Assembly: GCA_004335635.1 (NCBI GenBank)
Contig: QAXH01005480.1
Coordinates: 523 to 64,522 of the forward strand
Reading direction: 5' to 3'
DNA length: 64,000 nucleotides
Origin: Chloromonas sp. AAM2
Lineage: Eukaryota > Chlorophyta > Chlorophyceae > Chlamydomonadales > Chlamydomonadaceae
This document shows positions 41,401 to 52,566 of the stretch, one piece after another. Both the position numbers and the translations under genes were made by a program. The first letter of the stretch is position 1; each line of letters begins with the position of its first letter. Below the pieces are notes generated by a model. It did not search any database, was not told the DNA's origin, and saw only the letters and a list, made by a program, of their open reading frames with translations.

Positions 41401-43127
41401 GGTGGGATGGCAATGCAGCATGGCAGGTTGATGGCACCAACGTCATTTCCCCTCCCGTTCCTGCCCCTGCTGAGCAGTCCTCCGTGGGCTGATGGCCAGC
41501 CTGTGACATCACATGAAGTGTACCCTCTTCGCTTCACCCTATGTCCCCACAGGCTTAGCCAAGGCCGTTGCCAAGGCCGTTGCCAAGACCCTAGCCAAGG
41601 CCCGAGCCGAGGCCATTGCCGGGGCCATCAAACATAGCACCTGAACAATCACCCTGTTCTGTCATGCCGCTTTCAGCTCCAGCTTCCCCTTTGTTGCAGC
41701 TTCAGCTTCCCCTTTGTTGCAGCTTCAGCTTCCCCTTTGTTGCAGCTCATCTGTACCCTGTTCCATTGCCCCCCGTTACCCCTGCAGGCATTGCCAAGGC
41801 CCTAGCCAAGGCCATGGGCAAGGAGGCAGACATCAAGCTGTACGACCCTGTCAAGCTGGGGCTGGGAAAGAGCGGCAAGGCAGACGGATTCCCATTCAGG
41901 TGCGGGGTGCAGTAATCATCTTTTAGTGCAGCCTGGTTTGAATCTGTGGCATGGAGGGATGCAACTTGTTGTGTTTGGTCTTCAGGTCGCAGTTGTAGCC
42001 ACGCACGCCGGTACGTGCTAACCGTCACATGTTGTTCCGGTCAGTGTTGCATGTCCTGCATGCAACACCATGTGTGCTGCTCAAGGTCAAAGGCGATCCG
42101 AACGGGTTTCTGACGATCCGCCGAGTTTAATATGCCACAAGTAATCAAAACCGCCACAACTCGCTAAGTGTCGCCCAGGCCAATGTCGTGCCCTGCGTGC
42201 TCATCCTCATAAACCATCTCATGCAAGTCCATGACACCAGATAACTGAGGGAACGCATGTGCTCACAACATCTGATCACTGTAAATGGGGAACGGCGTCT
42301 GGGACAGCCCAAACTGTGTCCTCTCTGGTGAACACGATGCATGATGGCTGGTCCTAATGATGTTGACAGCCGCATGGTTGCATGGGTGCATGCAATGTGT
42401 GTGCTCCATGTCTTGTGTTGGTGCAGGACTGAGCACTTCTTCGCCAACTCGGACAAGGCCAAACACCTGCTGGACTGGAAGCCCATGCACACATTCATGG
42501 ACGATGTCGACAGCATGGTAAGGAGCCGTAGAGGCCAGGAGCAGTCAGATGCGTAGGTTTGCTTACAGCGCTTTAGATCACTGCTCAAGGAGCTGTTTTC
42601 AAACAACTTTTCATCCTGATTCTCGTGTCTGTGCGCATTGGCTGAGAGGAACTTGGAAAGAGAACGACCACGCCATACTACCCCCTCCTCTGCTTCAGGC
42701 AATTCTACACTCAGGCCACTTACATACAGTCTTGGACTTGGAAAGGCATATGCTTGCTTGCAGGCTGGAGGTGACTGCTAAAGATGTGTGTGTCACTTGA
42801 GTGGCTTGAACATGAATCGGGTTGATGGTGGTTTCGGTGCCATTTGTCCACATACAACTAGGAACTAGGAGTTTGGGAAACAATCCCGGTTTCCAAACCA
42901 ACCCCTTTATGCGCTGGTTTCTCTGTTTGCTCCTCTTCTGTACGACTTAGTTTCCCCTGTTTTACACCTCTTTTGTCCTACCTTGTTTGGCTTGCCCGCT
43001 GTGAGTAATGTTTGGCTCGTCCGTGTATGTTCAGGTGGACGAGTACTACGGCAGCGGACGTGACCGCAAGGACGTCGACTTCAGCATTGATGACAAGATC
43101 CTCGCCGCTCTGGGCAAGTCCTGGTGA
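38407..43127 (+). CDS. CSP41A: CSP41-type chloroplast stem-loop RNA-binding protein (NAD-epimerase-like fold), closest to CSP41a
   Basis: Eight exons with matching phases: 38407..38619, 38916..39098, 39756..39887, 40337..40434, 41094..41248, 41788..41899, 42427..42517, 43035..43127; 358 residues. CSP41 proteins bind and protect plastid mRNAs and rRNA, and CSP41a also has endonuclease activity in land plants. The N-terminus ([16 protein letters not shown]) is a Ser/Arg/Ala-rich plastid transit peptide candidate. The Rossmann start reads [20 protein letters not shown], followed by [59 protein letters not shown] and [25 protein letters not shown] and [10 protein letters not shown] fit CSP41a better than CSP41b. 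Exon 6 has a long decayed echo in the preceding intron. Confidence 0.9.
41445..41512 (+). repeat. Dispersed repeat family B, diverged copy
   Basis: CCCTGCTGAGCAGTCCTCCG then GGGCTGATGGCC; the 3' end has decayed (no ATGTAA). Confidence 0.55.
41545..41638 (+). repeat. Echo of CSP41 exon 6 acceptor edge
   Basis: CCCCACAG is followed by imperfect tandem copies of TAGCCAAGGCC/TTGCCAAGGCC, matching the exon 6 start GIAKALAKA (41788 onward) with its acceptor. Confidence 0.8.
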
Positions 43128-43170
43128 ACAGCCTGACTGAACTGAGCTGGCTGGCTTGTGATACGCTTGC

Positions 43171-43240
43171 CCGTCCCGGACCCTTGCCCAACCCAACCGG
43201 CCCGTGTGTTTCTACGTTTCTTCAGGTGTACTCACGTGCA
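43171..43240 (+). repeat. Ectopic copy of the intron 6/exon 7 junction of the 53-57 kb gene
   Basis: By hand alignment, 61 of 68 bases match 57372-57439 without gaps, across the acceptor (TTTCTTCAG then GTGTACTCACGTGC). It lies 44 bases past the CSP41 stop. Confidence 0.9.
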
Positions 43241-43794
43241 TAGGGTCTGTTATCCACCAAGAATTTTAACTTTGGGCATTGTTATTTGTCATATTTGGTC
43301 ATCTGGGGCATTTTCATCTTTTAAAGGCAGGACGTGCTGAAGGAAGGTAAACAACAAAACTATCCTTTTCCACGGCTGGCTGCTCAGTGATGGGGCCCTT
43401 GCTTCCCAGTCGGACAGTCACATAGCGTCCGAGGTGGCCAGTCGTTGAAGCTCTTGGTCACCTGTCACTACAGATTGGTGGGGATGACTGACACATCAAT
43501 CAGGCAGTCACAACGCACTCATCTTGGTACACACCTTTTGACGGTTCACGATTGAGACATGCCGATAAAAAATGTGCTTCACCTGTCAAATCGATGCACA
43601 ACAGGTAGCCTTCACAACAGGCTACATTGGCCTGGTTTGTTGGAAAACAGCCTCTCGTGGACATACTGCATTGGCCTTGGACCCTCTGTAGTGGCAAGGT
43701 TTTGATAGGCCTGTTTCTAAGGTACAGGCCCAGTACCAGTCAACCTGCCATGATACTGGGACACATGCTTGTGATGTCATGTCTGGGGACAGAC

Positions 43795-43960
43795 AATGAG
43801 ACAGGTGATGAGAAAGGTGATGAGACAGGTGACACTTGTTACACCAACCGACAGAGCCAGACCCAACGCACATGAAAACTGCACACATGACAACTGAAGC
43901 AGCCAACAAAGCTCTCGGTCTACAGTGTTCTAATGTGCCAAGAGATGCCAAAGGCCCTCA
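43795..43960 (+). repeat. Inverted repeat arm, left (partner about 49671-49845)
   Basis: Contains AGACAGGTGATGAGAAAGGT, ACTTGTTACACCAACCGACA and GAAAACTGCACACATGACAA, all present in reverse complement near 49.7-49.8 kb. Confidence 0.9.
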
Positions 43961-44704
43961 AAGTACAGCAGGCATAACCGAGCGTGAAATGTGAGTCACA
44001 GGTTCTTGCCTTGCGTGGAGGCTGCACTGTGCTCGCTGGTTGTCTCGTGGGGGAAAGCTTTACCGACCACAAAAGTTTGGTGGCTTGAATTCACAAACCA
44101 ATTCACAAAGTGGGCAGGTAGAGTCATGTCCGTGCATCACTTGGTTCTCGTGCCCGCAGGACTTCTCATGCATCTTATTACATCCATATCGGAAGGAAAA
44201 AGCAGTCTGAGAAATGAGTCCCACCTGTAACAGGTGATCTTTTCACCCAAGCTCCATTGGACCCATGGCCACACAAACTCCAGGCCGTATCATGCAGCTC
44301 AAAATAGAGGCGAACCCAGTCTATGAGCTACATACACCCTCATAAAGCAAGGCAAAACTCCTCTGTGGCCACCCCCTGGAAAGGTCGCTCCCAAAGGATC
44401 TTCAGCCTTGCTCCCTTGGGGGGACGTTGACTGCACATTCAACAACCAAAGGCAATGCTATAGGGCGGGCAGCTGGCGGGATTTCGTCCATGTCATCATC
44501 GCAATCATTAGCCCTTGTGGCCAGTTTTGAGCGGTTGCAGACTTGCGGTTGACTACGGCGAGCCATTTTTTTTCCACTGGTGCTGATGCACACGCACCAA
44601 CGGCTGCTTCACTGAGCAGCTTACAAGAATCGCATCGCATGCATTATTGCGATCCTTTGAGTTCCTAACTAGTCAAATTCGCGCTCGTGCCCTTTCCTCA
44701 CAAT

Positions 44705-46789
44705 ATGGAACGTGGAGCCTTGATGGCATGGCGTGCGGCCTGTCTCTGGAGGACGGGTTTCGGTCAATTCGGCGCAATTCAAGCCCTGTCAGCCACTTCG
44801 CAATCACTTGGCAGCCTCTTGAGCTCGCCGCACACCTCAATAAAAGCAGCGCAATGCACCCCTCAGCACAATAGCTTGCGCTGTAGCTTGCTGCGGGGAT
44901 TCGCGTCAACTACTTTCAGCCCGCCTGCATCCGTGCCAGCTGCTCAGGACGTGCTGCAGCAAGTCAACATTGTCAAGCTGCGGCAAGAACTAGAAATGGA
45001 GGGCGAGCGCAGCCTCAGCATTCCGTATTCAAGGTAATGCATGACATGCACGCGATTGGTTTGAACGACCTTGCTCTCGATGGGACGCAGTGAGGTTGTC
45101 TCTGAGGGCATTCCTGACGCCCATTTCATTGCTTTGTTCGCATGGCCGCTCATTCTAGTATGTGCAGCTGACTTGTCTGACAGTGTCAAGGACATGCATA
45201 CCCGGCCCCTGCCCCATGCCCACAAGTTTGACTAATCTTAATGACGTGCATGTCTGTTTTGATTGCTGCATCATCCCTTCAAACCCGGTCCACATGCTTT
45301 CTGTTGCATGCTCACAGGTTTGTTGAGATTGCCGTGGCGTGTGGTGCCTCCACTGATGCGGAGGCCGCAGAGCAGTGTGCTGTGCTGCACAGTGCCGGAA
45401 TCATAATGAGGCACCAGAATATCGTCTACCTTAGAGCGGAGGAGGTTGCAGACATGATTATGCTCATGCTGCCAGGTGAGTCTATGGCTATGTGGAATAT
45501 GGCATTCCTTCGTCGTGTAATGTGACTAGCATTGCGTGCCTCATCATACAAGCTGTACATGTCAGACCGAGTAAGTAGCAGGTACATGCCATTGACCGGG
45601 ATAGCAGCAGCTGAGCAGCATCACGTCACTCGTTGGTCATAGGACTTAGGGCTGTGGTGCTGTGTATGGATGCATGTAACGCCCACACGTAAACACGTAG
45701 CACATGGCGTACACATACACAGGCGCTGATGGCTTTGTTTAAGGACACAAATCCTTTTAGAATTACCGGAAACCAGTGGCTCATTGTAAGACTTCGTCAG
45801 AAATCTCAACTACGTGTATAGTTGGGTCAAAGATGCAGTCACAGCCATGCAAACTGCCTACCACGTGCATGGAACAAGGACATCAATGTGTGTAGACCTG
45901 GTATGAACATGTGTGCCTGCCATGATGTTTTCACCATCCTTCAGGTGGCCGGGAGGACGCTCAACTCAAGCTCACCAAGGTTGAGTCTGAGCTCGCTGAG
46001 CTGGATAACGTGCATGAGAAGCTGGAGAGAAGCTCCCATCGACGGGCAGATGCAGTGCTGTTCACAGGACTGATCGTGCTGATCACGCAGTTTGTGGCGT
46101 TCATCTGGCTCACATGGTGGGTGGCATGAGCATGCGGCTCGCATGGTGGGTGGCGGGAGCATGTGGCTCGCATGGTGGGTGCCAGGAGCATGCGGCTCGC
46201 ATGGTGGGTAGCGGGAGCATGTGGCTCGCATGGTGGGTGCCAGGAGCATGCGGCTCGCATGGTGGGTGCCAGGAGCTTGCTGATGTGTGCTTCTGATATG
46301 CTAGTGGTACGCATGAACTCCGGCTCGTGCTGTGCATCAAGATGAGCACTCTTGTACGTTATCATAACCCTTGGGCATAATTGATAGCATTTGCTCTGCG
46401 CAATAATGGTGCTTGGCTAGGCCAAAGGTTGTTAACGCATTGTTTGCCAAGTTAACATTATACATTCCGTGCCATTTCACATTCCGATCAATACCGTGCA
46501 CCCATGAATTCAAACTTACATTCAAAACGTGCTTCCTTTGTTTTGCAGGTGGGAGTTGAGTTGGGACGTGATGGAGCCCATCGCCTACATCCTCTCCCTC
46601 TTCTACTCAATCGTGGCCTACATGTACTTCATGTTCACTCGGCATGCGTTCGATCTGGGTCCAATTCAGAAGTTCTGGTCGGACCGGTTCAAGGAGAAGG
46701 GCGTGGCAGCCGCGCAGTTTGATGCTGAGAGGTACCAGTTTCTGAAGAAACTGCAAAACCGTTACAAGCGCCACCTCAGGGTGCGGTAA
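44705..46789 (+). CDS. MCU: Mitochondrial calcium uniporter pore subunit MCU
   Basis: Four exons with matching phases: 44705..45033, 45318..45475, 45945..46116, 46549..46789; 299 residues. MCU conducts Ca2+ across the inner mitochondrial membrane. The N-terminus is Arg/Ser/Ala-rich, as for a mitochondrial presequence. The matrix domain (RFVEIAVACGASTDAEAAEQ, IVYLRAEEVADMIMLMLPG) is followed by a coiled coil (LTKVESELAELDNVHEKLER). The first membrane helix is about AVLFTGLIVLITQFVAFIWL. Then comes the selectivity filter WDVMEP (the DIME motif with I to V; plants share it), and the second helix AYILSLFYSIVAYMYFMF. A C-terminal coil ends LQNRYKRHLRVR. The exon 3 donor is repeated six times as a 29-bp array in intron 3. 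No MICU partner is in the window. Confidence 0.93.
46113..46270 (+). repeat. 29-bp tandem array carrying the MCU exon 3 donor
   Basis: CATGGTGGGT occurs at 46113 (true exon end and donor), 46142, 46171, 46200, 46229 and 46258, each 29 bases apart. Every unit repeats the exon end CGGCTCGCATG then GTGGGTG. Confidence 0.97.
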
Positions 46790-48860
46790 TCAGCTGAGCA
46801 AGCTGTGGCGGATCCCAAAAAAGATGTTTGCCGGTTCTGGTTACACACAAGTCACAACACACAGGAACTGTCCCAGAACTGGCAAAAATCTTTTTCTTTG
46901 CACTCGTTGGTGGTATCAATGGCAGTGGTGGTACAACACTGCCAGCGCCAGGCAGTCCGACGGAGGTGCTGGGACAAGCACCAGGGCATGGTGCTTGACA
47001 AGCTATTTAGCTGGGCAAGTTGCACTGATTGCTGGACTGAGTGCGACTTTTCTCCTGCGAGGTGGGGCTGTGTGCCAAAGTCTTGTGGCTGTGTGCCAAC
47101 GACATAGGCGTAGGCTGCCAAGCTGATGATGATGTGAGCACGAGATTGTGTCAGCCTGTGCATGCAGCGGAGCCACATTGGTGGTATCAATGGATGCGGC
47201 GGCAGAATCTTGTCAGCCAAACAGGCTTACCAAGACACCAGGCTGCCGGGACAGGCCCAAACATCTTGCCCTGCTTTGTCTTGATCAAGCATGCACCTAC
47301 GTGTACCGTACGTTCTGTCGCCCTGCAAAGGCACAGTTTGTATGATTGTGCGGAGGCATGGGGCCATGTGCATGCGGCTGCATGGGCCCACCTCAGGCAG
47401 GCGCATGGGCTAAAGGTGCGGGCGCATGGGCCCACCACAGGTTTTGAAAATGTCTTTCTTTTGATAAGCTCGTGATTCCTGGACGTATCGTCGTGCGTGC
47501 TTTCCTTGAAGCTTGAGGCCTTGTGCACTGCTGTTCAGCCATGAGTGAGTAGGCCTGTCACACAAAGTCACGAGGCGTGCATGACATGGGTTGGATTAAC
47601 ATGAAGTGTATCCAACTCGTCGGTTTGATTGCTCGGACCGACTTGACTGGTCGAGGCTACTGCAAGGCTACTGACTAGGCTACTGACTTGTGTGCTGTGT
47701 TGCCCTTGCTGGCTTGGTGGGTTATACTGTCAAGGGTGAACCTTCCTGCTGTGTGTTGGAGTACAGCAGTGAATGCCGGCTTATCATAATGATTCATTCT
47801 CTACGTGCTCCAAGAACAACCGTTGATAGCCTCTGCACCTGGCTTTGCGTGTGGTCGACATCTCTTTCACACGACCAGGCATCTCTTGGCCTGTTGCGTT
47901 TTAAAGCCCACACTGTGCGTGTGTAGCGTGCAATGCCACGTGATCTAAAGCCTTGCTGTTGATTGTCATGAGTGGGAAACAAAACAAAAAACATCAGAAC
48001 CGCCTCCACTGGTCGTTTTTTTTTCCCTGTTTGGCTGCTCAGGGTGATGGTCATGTATGCGCTTGGCGCAGAGGCAGGCATGCTTGCAGTTCCAGGCCCG
48101 GACTCATGTAGTCTGCTATCTGAACCTGTAGTCCTCTCCGATTCTCTACGGGAGGCCTTGCCTGCTTCAGCCCACTGTAATGTGGACGGGCTCACTGTAT
48201 GATGATCAAAACAGAATAATGATTTGATAATGGTAATTGCTACGCCCACAACTCTGATCTTCTCGCCTACCGTCCATCCGGTCATTGACTTGAACGTGCC
48301 GGCGTTGCTACATGATTCTTTGCGTGGCTTGCTGCAAATGGCACTGTGCAAGAGTTTGCAGGCTTAGGTGGCTGTCAACGAACGGGTGAGCAGGGAAAAG
48401 CGCCCTGTTTTGGGATGCCTAGCAACTCTCAGCTGTGATAGGTGATTGCAAAGGCACACAGCAGCTGCAGGGCAAGGAGCGCAGTAGGGCAACAGAAGCC
48501 AGGCGTAATGGACCAAGCAAACCTGTCAATCTATTCATTCCCTCTGCTGAATGCGTCCTGATGCCACTTGCTTTGCATGCCAAGATGTCTTTGCATGACA
48601 CAAACTCACCCAACCCATGTTCACCCGAAATCAATCGAAACACTGCAATCTATTGTATGTCACTCATTCCAAACTGTGACACACTCGCGGGCTTGTTCTC
48701 TCGATGCTCAACAGAGCGTCAAGAGGGCTTTGATGATGAACTCTTAAATTCCGAGTCCCCATTCGGGATTATTGACGGAAAACGATCATCTCCGGTAAAC
48801 TGCTGTCCCAAAGGTTTTCCTGAGTCGCATCTGCGGGAGCGTGTCCATCAGCTTGCGACC
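46790..48860. other. Intergenic between MCU and selenoprotein T
   Basis: No gene was recognised. It holds two opposed family D short repeats (46810-46842 and 46862-46900) and GTGGTATCAATGG at about 46910 and 47180. A TGTAA is at about 48177. A 165-codon frame at 48435-48932 reads in phase into the proposed SelT first exon, but looks compositionally random before 48861. Confidence 0.45.
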
Positions 48861-51800
48861 ATGAATCGCAACATGCGAAACACTGTGCTTGCCGGGCTCG
48901 CAGTTGTGAGTGAACAAACCTACACGCTCTGAACGTAGGAACCCTTGGTGGCTAAGCACCTATTGCCACTCCACAATGCACGCAGTGGCTGGCTCAAGAC
49001 GTCATCTCCACGTACTCGAACTTGCGTGACATCAAATTCAAGCATGGCACGGCGTATGGATACGGCAAGTGGCATGCCAAACATGTCATCCTGGTGTGGT
49101 TGTGGAACAGCCTAGTAAATGAAACTGTAAACCAACGTGGCCAGAAACATTGGCTGCGATCACAGTCAACTCACAGTCAAAGCCAAGTCAAATCCAAACG
49201 CTGGCCAACCCAGTCATGATTCTTGCGCAAGCGCAGCACCCATTGTGCAGTGGCAAGCCTGGCCAGTTACGGTTTGCTACCCTCAAGAAGTGCTCCAGTC
49301 TGTCTGACCAACAAGGAAGGCAGGCGTCCTGGTTCCTTGCATGTGACACCCAAACTCAAGTCTGCATGCAGCGGATTTCACAACTCCGGCTTGCTTCTGT
49401 TTGCAGGTGATAGAGGTCTGAGCCAGGGGGGCAGGGTGCATATCGCGTTCTGTCAGGGATGATCCTACAGGTGAGGACAAAGTAGGTGGAAAACGAAATC
49501 AAGCCGGGATGGTTGTGGGTGGAGGCAGAACGCCATAAACAAGCCACAAAAAAAGTTTGCCAGTTCTGGGACAGTTTGTGTGAATTGGTCTGTATTACCG
49601 GACGCTGTTGTGTTGTCTGACACAAGACCCAAAGGCTCAAGCTCGTGTGTTTTATTGCTTGCCTTGTTTTGGCATCTCTTGGCACACTGTAGACTCTTTT
49701 CTTCTTGTTTTGGCACTCTTGGAACACTGTAGACCGAGAGCTGCTTCAGTTGTCATGTGTGCAGTTTTCATGGGCTCTGTCAGTTGGTGTAACAAGTGTT
49801 GCCTGTCTCATCACCTTTCTCTTCTCATCACCTGTCTTCTCAGTCACCATGTGAACCTATCGAATTGTCCCAGAACTGGCAAACTTCTTTTTTTCAAACC
49901 ACATCGGCCTCAACACCGCTGTCGTCAATCATAAACCCTAACAGGCTATTTGGTGGTGGTGGTGGTGGCGGCGAGGGAGAGGCAAGCGGGAGTCCAACTG
50001 GGGCTTAATAGTGCCTGTGGACCACATAGACGCACACTGATCTGGATTGCAGCTTAGCAGTTGACTTTTGGTGGCAGATTCAAATGTCCTGTAAATATCA
50101 ATGCCCTCTATCGTTTGCCTTTGTCTGTTTGTTTGCAGGGGCGCCTTCAATCAGGTGCATCAGCTGATCACACAGCAGTGAGTTTCTGACGGTTTCTGAC
50201 CGTTTCTCAGCCTGCCGCTTCTGTTGTGGTTGTTTACATGGCATTTAATCCAGGAAGGACTGTTTAGCAAGGCAGTCAGCGGGGTGCCATTGAGCGTGTG
50301 TAACATTGTAACAGTGTGTCCAGGCCCTCTTTTTTTTCCAGGCCCAATTTGTGCTGCTGCTGTCTGACGCAATCTTTGGTTTGTGCTTTGCCCAATGCTG
50401 TTTTTCAAAATAGTGGCTGCATCCCTTGGTCATCTGCCTAATCCTGTGTGTGTTAATGGTGCATGGCCTCAGTGGAGTTGCTTTAGAGGGGTGATGTATG
50501 CGGCTGCTGATTGCATAGGCTGCGTGGTCTACAGTGCCAGCACGCACAATGCTGCTGCTGATTATGATGACAGTGCTGCCATCTGCTGCTGCTCCTGTGC
50601 TAGGTTCCCTGGCGTGGAGATCGTGCCCAGCAACTACCCCCCGCAGCCGATCCAGGTCAGTGTTTAGCATTGTTCATCGCTTCCAGTGTTTGAGTCAGTG
50701 TTTTCTTTAAGCATTCTTCATCGCTGCACACAAAGGTGCGCTTTTGTCAGAAGTGCGAGAAACAGGCAAAGGACTGACAATACCTCACAAACTGACTTCT
50801 ATCGAGCAAGTGCGGAAAAACGACGATCCAGGTCAGCCAAGCAGTGCTTTTTCGAGTAACTTTTGCTCTGAACCAGCAACTGCAGTCGAATCACCTGGTG
50901 TCACCTGCCAATGCCCAATCAGGGTCATCCAGTCTCATATGCAACACTATCATTCGACAAGACTGGATATTGATAGTTATCTTCATATATTACTCATGCA
51001 CGCCTGCTGCCGGCTAGGACTGCGATTCAGATTACGGATGATCAATCTGTGCATGTATCCGCAGGCCGCCGCTGCACGTCTGTTCACCATAGCCCAGTAT
51101 GGCGCGCTCGGCGCATTACTCGCCGGCGACCGCGTGTTTGCCTTCCTCGGCGTGCCCATGCCTGCCTGGTACACACAACACGTGGCCCCCAGTCCGTTTC
51201 CTGTGGGCTGCGGTGTGTGGTTTGTGGGCAACATGATAGCGCAGCAGCTGACGCAGACCGGCGCGTTTGAGGTGTACGCTAATGGAGAGGTGGTGAGTGT
51301 TTTGCTTGGTGTACGGCTGGCTGCCAATGAGGTGTGTTGACGTGGTGTGTGGCCGAGTGCTCATAGGGTCAGCAGATCGTGACTCCGATTGAATGCATGG
51401 TTGGCCGGCAGACAAGACCAGGTCTTGCTGTGAGTGTGGCGCGTGTGTTGCTGGCTGCTGATGGGTTGAGCTGACATGAAAGTGAAGTGTCCTAGAGCAT
51501 GTGAAGTGTCCTAGGGCATGTGAAGTGTCCTAGGGCATGTGAAGTGTCCTAGGGCGTTATTATTGAATTTGTTTTTTTGGATAATTGAAATTATCATTTT
51601 GATATTTGTTATTATACGAGCACATGGATCACATTCTCTTGACCTTGACGCACAGCCTGTAAAGAAGTTGCCAGTCTTGACGCATGCGCAGCATACGCAT
51701 ACAGTCTTGCAGCATACGCATACAGTCTTGCAGCATACGCATACAGTCTTGCAGCATACGCATACAGTCTTGCAGCATACGCATACAGTCTTGCAGCATA

Positions 51801-52092
51801 CGCATACAGTCTTGCAGCATACGCGTGTGGCAATCTGGCATACACTGAGCTGCGTGTTCCTTAGTCCAACATGAGCACACTCAAGCAGAGGTTCAAGTTG
51901 TGATCCTTGCTTCAACTGTGTTCACTGCCCCTCCAGGTTTTTTCCAAGTTGGAGCAGCGCCGCATGCTCACACTTCCAGAGCTAATGGAGGGACTCATGC
52001 GTGCAGGCATAGGGGCAGGGCAGGGCGACATGCAGCATGTGGAGGGGCAAACAGCGCGACCCATGGCGGTGGAAGCGGGTGCAGGGCGGTAG
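48861..52092 (+). CDS. SELENOT: Selenoprotein T (SelT), thioredoxin-like ER oxidoreductase, with in-frame UGA
   Basis: Secure exons: 49407..49470, 50139..50177, 50604..50655, 51065..51292, 51937..52092; all phases match. SelT is an ER-membrane thioredoxin-fold protein. The redox motif exon reads RVHIAFCQG, UGA, SYR, i.e. CxxU, then GAFNQVHQLITQ, QFPGVEIVPSNYPPQPIQ, the hydrophobic AQYGALGALLAGDRVFAFLG, WFVGNMIAQQLTQTGAFEVY and FSKLEQRRMLTLPELM. These match the SelT order (CVSU-GYR, YP-x-NYLPQPI, FFLSNMIE-x-TGAFE, SKLESG). The N-terminus is uncertain: a hydrophobic start at 48861..48905 (MNRNMRNTVLAGLAV) with an exon from 48986 is a candidate. The tail after about residue 30 of the last exon extends beyond the family consensus. 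Confidence 0.88.
49460..49462 (+). other. UGA predicted to encode selenocysteine
   Basis: The TGA sits at the U of C-Q-G-U, where SelT has Sec. The frame before it (RVHIAFCQG) and after it (SYRGAFNQV, across a phase-matched intron) continues in family register. Confidence 0.88.
49550..49578 (-). repeat. Short dispersed repeat family D
   Basis: On the minus strand: TGTCCCAGAACTGGCAAAC then a T-run. Other copies: 12602-12632 (-), 46810-46842 (-), 46862-46900 (+), 49862-49900 (+). Confidence 0.75.
49671..49845 (-). repeat. Inverted repeat arm, right (partner 43795-43960)
   Basis: Reverse complement of the left arm, plus a local duplication of the segment containing CACTGTAGAC. A family D repeat lies immediately beyond it. 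Confidence 0.9.
50228..50285 (-). repeat. Dispersed repeat family B, in a SelT intron
   Basis: Minus strand: GCTAAACAGTCCTTCCTGGA, TTAAATGCC, ATGTAA, then ACAACCACAAC. Confidence 0.7.
51689..51827 (+). repeat. 21-bp tandem array in a SelT intron
   Basis: CAGCATACGCATACAGTCTTG starts at 51689, 51710, 51731, 51752, 51773 and 51794, then a partial unit. There are no spacers. The period is a multiple of 3, so several frames stay open. Confidence 0.97.
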
Positions 52093-52566
52093 GGTGGATG
52101 TCAGCCACACCGGTTACAACAGCCATACCAGCTACTAGATGTCAGGTGCTACTGGCTAAGTCATGACTGCCCAACAGGCTGGTGGCTGGCCACAAGCTGT
52201 GTCAGCTGTATGCATGCTCTAGTTTGAAACAAGCCAAAGTCCCATGGCCAGATAGCTCCTGGGGAAGTCATGTGGCTTCCAGGCCTCCAGCCAGGTATCC
52301 GGAGGCCACCCGCTAACGCAACCTGCAGTGATGGCAAGGACAGGTGAATGCAACCACAGCCATGCAGGCACCCTCGAGCTGATGGCAGCTGTGCGCTGCG
52401 CATGCCTTGCACAGTGTGCTGTGCATGACGCGGTGCGGTGCACGTATTATGGATGCTGTACGCTCTGCATGTGATGAGGCGTGTGCTGTGCATGTGCACA
52501 TGCTGTGCGCTGTGTGCTACGCGTGCGTTGAGAAGTGTGCTGCTGCCCTGCTGCCTTTGTGTGCAT

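Larger units (their letters stand above)
43128..44704. other. Intergenic between CSP41 and MCU
   Basis: No gene was recognised. It contains the ectopic exon-edge copy (43171-43240), one arm of an inverted repeat (about 43795-43960) and a TGTAA at about 44225. Confidence 0.5.

Noticed and set aside
47041..47475. 144-codon plus-strand frame behind MCU
   Set aside because: Random-looking composition and local repeats (GTGGTATCAATGG); no matching exons.
48435..48932. 165-codon frame upstream of SelT as a separate gene
   Set aside because: No family features; only its last 15 codons (from 48861) look like a signal-type SelT start.
51511..51915. CRISPR-like 21-bp repeat array
   Set aside because: The units are directly tandem with no spacers, and the array is intronic in a eukaryotic gene.
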